From: Imperialibacter roseus
GTDB lineage: Bacteria; Bacteroidota; Bacteroidia; Cytophagales; Cyclobacteriaceae
Assembly: GCF_032999765.1 (NCBI RefSeq)
Contig: NZ_CP136051.1
Span: 2,828,417-2,892,416 of the forward strand
DNA: 64,000 nt
Reading direction: 5' to 3'
A program made the position numbers and the translations under genes. The stretch's first letter is position 1. Every line of letters starts with the position of its first letter. This document shows, piece after piece, positions 62,377-64,000 of the stretch. The notes under the pieces are model-generated. The model saw nothing but the letters and a program-made list of their open reading frames with translations, was not told the origin of the DNA and made no database searches.

Positions 62377-63666
62377 ATGGAAGACTTTCTCTATTTCTTT
62401 TCTTTTCAGGATCCCAACATCAGGTACGTGGTGGTGGGTTCGGTGCTACTGGCTATCAGTGCGGCCATTGTAGGTTGTTTTACCTTTCTCAAGAAAAGAG
62501 CCCTCATTGGAGACGCCGTTGCACATTCGGTTCTTCCCGGTGTATGTCTGGCCTTTGTTGTCACAGGAACCAAGAACCCCATTTACCTGATTATTGGGGC
62601 GTTCATCACAGGCTGGCTCTCTCTCCGGTTCATTGACATGATCGTTAGGTATTCCAAACTAAAAGAAGACACCGCCATCGGCCTCACCCTGTCAGTTTTT
62701 TTCGGCCTCGGCATTCTGATCCTTACGGCTATCCAGCATTCCGGCAACGCCAATCAAAGCGGACTGGATCAATTCCTGTTTGGCAAAGCAGCCTCTCTTG
62801 TTGGCCAGGATCTCATCGTGTTCGGGTCGGTCAGTATTATTTTGCTGCTGGTTGTCGGCCTCCTTTTCAAAGAGCTGACTCTTCTTGCCTTTGACGAACA
62901 GTTTGGCAAAGCCATTGGCATGCCTGTGAAAGGGCTGGAGCTCGTTTTGACAACGCTCACCGTGCTGGCCGTAGTTACCGGCATTCAGGCTGTGGGCGTG
63001 GTGCTAATGGCTGCCATGCTCATTACGCCCGCAGCGGCGGCCCGGTTCTGGACCGACAAGCTGACCACAATGGTGTTCCTGGCAGCACTCTTTGGGGCAG
63101 TTTCGGGTATTTCTGGCGCCTACATCTCTTTCGTGGCTCCTGCTATGCCTACAGGACCGTGGATTGTCCTGGTGATTTCCTTCATCGCCATGAGCTCGTT
63201 CTTCATTGCGCCTAGAAAGGGCATCCTGTACAAGCAATACCAGCAAAGAAAGTATCAAAAGCAAATCCTGGAGGAAAACATCCTCAAGGCATTTTTCCAC
63301 CTGGGTGAGGCCGATGAACAATACTATGGCCACCGTAAGATAAGCGACCTGATCTCCCAACGACGTTTCGTAATAGGGCGGTTAAAAGGCGGCCTCCAAA
63401 AACTAGTGAGAAGCGGTTTCCTGAAGCAGGATCGGGAAGGCTGGGTACTTACCGAAGAGGGTAAAAACAAAGGGCAACGCATAGTGAAGCTTCACCGGCT
63501 TTGGGAGCTTTACCTGACCGAGTATTTGCGAATTGCGCCCGACCATGTGCACGATGAGGCCGAAACCATCGAGCATATCATAACGCCGGAAATAGAAGCC
63601 CGGCTGGAGAAGAAACTGAACTATCCGTCGGTTGATCCGCACAACGAAACCATACCTTACAGATAA
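62377..63666 (+). CDS. metal ABC transporter permease fused to a DtxR/MntR-like C-terminal domain
   Basis: The 429-residue protein has an ABC-3 family permease of about eight membrane segments in residues 17-278. It continues with a charged linker and a cytoplasmic C-terminal region (about 297-429) that looks like MntR: a winged helix (ENILKAFFHLG, GFLKQDREGW), then HRLWE (373-377) and VHDEAETIEH (391-400), and a close match to the MntR end around VDPHNETIP. The metal ligands are largely kept. The FeoA-like domain is absent. The tail may sense metal and control transport, or bind DNA. Permease part is secure, sensing role is inference. Confidence 0.93.
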   Translation: MEDFLYFFSFQDPNIRYVVVGSVLLAISAAIVGCFTFLKKRALIGDAVAHSVLPGVCLAFVVTGTKNPIYLIIGAFITGWLSLRFIDMIVRYSKLKEDTAIGLTLSVFFGLGILILTAIQHSGNANQSGLDQFLFGKAASLVGQDLIVFGSVSIILLLVVGLLFKELTLLAFDEQFGKAIGMPVKGLELVLTTLTVLAVVTGIQAVGVVLMAAMLITPAAAARFWTDKLTTMVFLAALFGAVSGISGAYISFVAPAMPTGPWIVLVISFIAMSSFFIAPRKGILYKQYQQRKYQKQILEENILKAFFHLGEADEQYYGHRKISDLISQRRFVIGRLKGGLQKLVRSGFLKQDREGWVLTEEGKNKGQRIVKLHRLWELYLTEYLRIAPDHVHDEAETIEHIITPEIEARLEKKLNYPSVDPHNETIPYR

Positions 63667-63669
63667 GCC

Positions 63670-64000
63670 ATGGAAGCGATATATATCATCTTAGCAGGTT
63701 CTTTGGTGGCCGTTTCGTGCGGCCTGGTGGGGAGCTACCTCATCCTTCGAAAAATGGCCATGGTAGCTGATGCCATTTCTCATGCCGTGTTGCCGGGTAT
63801 TGTAATAGCATTTTTCATTTCTGGCAGCCGGGACTCCCTGCCCATGCTTTTGGGAGCCGGTGCGCTGGGCATCATCACCACTTTTCTCATCGAATTCTTC
63901 CACAAAAAGGGCAATCTCCAAACCGACGCCTCCATTGGTGTCACCTTCACCTGGCTGTTTGCCCTGGGCGTTATTTTGATTTCTACTTTCGCTGGCAAGG
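63670..64000 (+). CDS. second metal ABC transporter permease, partial (3' end outside the window)
   Basis: The first 110 residues of an ABC-3 family permease. Membrane segments and the motifs VGSYLILRKMAMVADAISHAVLPG and LQTDASIGVTFTW fit TroD/ZnuB-type proteins. ATG 63670 lies three bases after the previous stop codon. It is the partner of the fused permease in the transporter. Whether it also has a C-terminal domain cannot be seen. Confidence 0.92.
   Translation, partial: MEAIYIILAGSLVAVSCGLVGSYLILRKMAMVADAISHAVLPGIVIAFFISGSRDSLPMLLGAGALGIITTFLIEFFHKKGNLQTDASIGVTFTWLFALGVILISTFAGK

Noticed and set aside
1-64000. CRISPR arrays, insertion sequences, prophage or integrase genes
   Set aside because: I saw no spaced direct repeats, transposase motifs, or phage structural genes in any frame.

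Overview
The window is a 64 kb piece of a Bacteroidota chromosome, most likely from a Cytophagales-type marine or soil organism. The evidence is: several TonB-dependent receptors, including a SusC/SusD pair; three tandem DUF4249 lipoproteins; a secreted M43 metalloprotease with a type IX secretion (Por) C-terminal sorting domain; Bacteroidota-type promoters (TAnnTTTG); and A-rich start regions without strong Shine-Dalgarno sites. There are no rRNA or tRNA genes that I can see, no CRISPR array, no insertion sequence and no prophage. Most genes are chromosomal housekeeping and envelope functions.

Layout. 0-3.3 kb: msrA, a small membrane protein, and mnmH-selD (tRNA 2-selenouridine pathway). 3.4-11.7 kb: an outer-membrane operon of a TonB receptor, three DUF4249 lipoproteins and a large macroglobulin/plug-like secreted protein. 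11.7-17.4 kb: hsp20 with a palindromic upstream region, glnS, a heme-type TonB receptor and a small anchored protein. 17.6-25.7 kb: a SusC/SusD operon with a Calx-beta-like lipoprotein, a lipocalin-like lipoprotein and the M43 protease. 25.9-31.7 kb: small lipoproteins, a TPR protein, coaX, a quinone-oxidoreductase gene with an apparent 3' frameshift, a YkgJ protein and an ankyrin protein. 31.7-35.9 kb: a tightly coupled minus-strand operon of a C39-like peptidase, an RLAN/RimK ATP-grasp ligase, a GCS2 ligase and an N-formylglutamate-amidohydrolase-like enzyme. It is predicted to build and trim an unknown gamma-glutamyl or peptide-like metabolite. 36-46 kb: mgsA, a PA0069-type radical SAM gene, tyrS, a sdaAB-tolC-adaptor cluster, thyA, a histidine phosphatase, bcp and an M20 amidohydrolase. 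47-50 kb: leuS with an AT-rich, over-long segment carrying a variant KMSKS motif. 50-59.8 kb: PQQ-type sugar dehydrogenase, trehalase, hydroxyacyl-CoA dehydrogenase, BaiN-like flavoprotein, an anchored nuclease with a secreted zinc-finger/TPR protein, dapD and a glycosyltransferase. 59.9-64 kb: a metal-uptake operon (MntR-type repressor, TroA-type binding lipoprotein, ATPase, a permease fused to an MntR-like domain, and a second permease cut by the window end).

The best candidates for little-described biology are the four-gene amidoligase operon, the ABC permease fused to a DtxR/MntR-like metal-sensing domain, and the mosaic leuS. The last operon also has a palindromic operator next to a Bacteroidota promoter just upstream of its repressor gene, suggesting autoregulation by metal.
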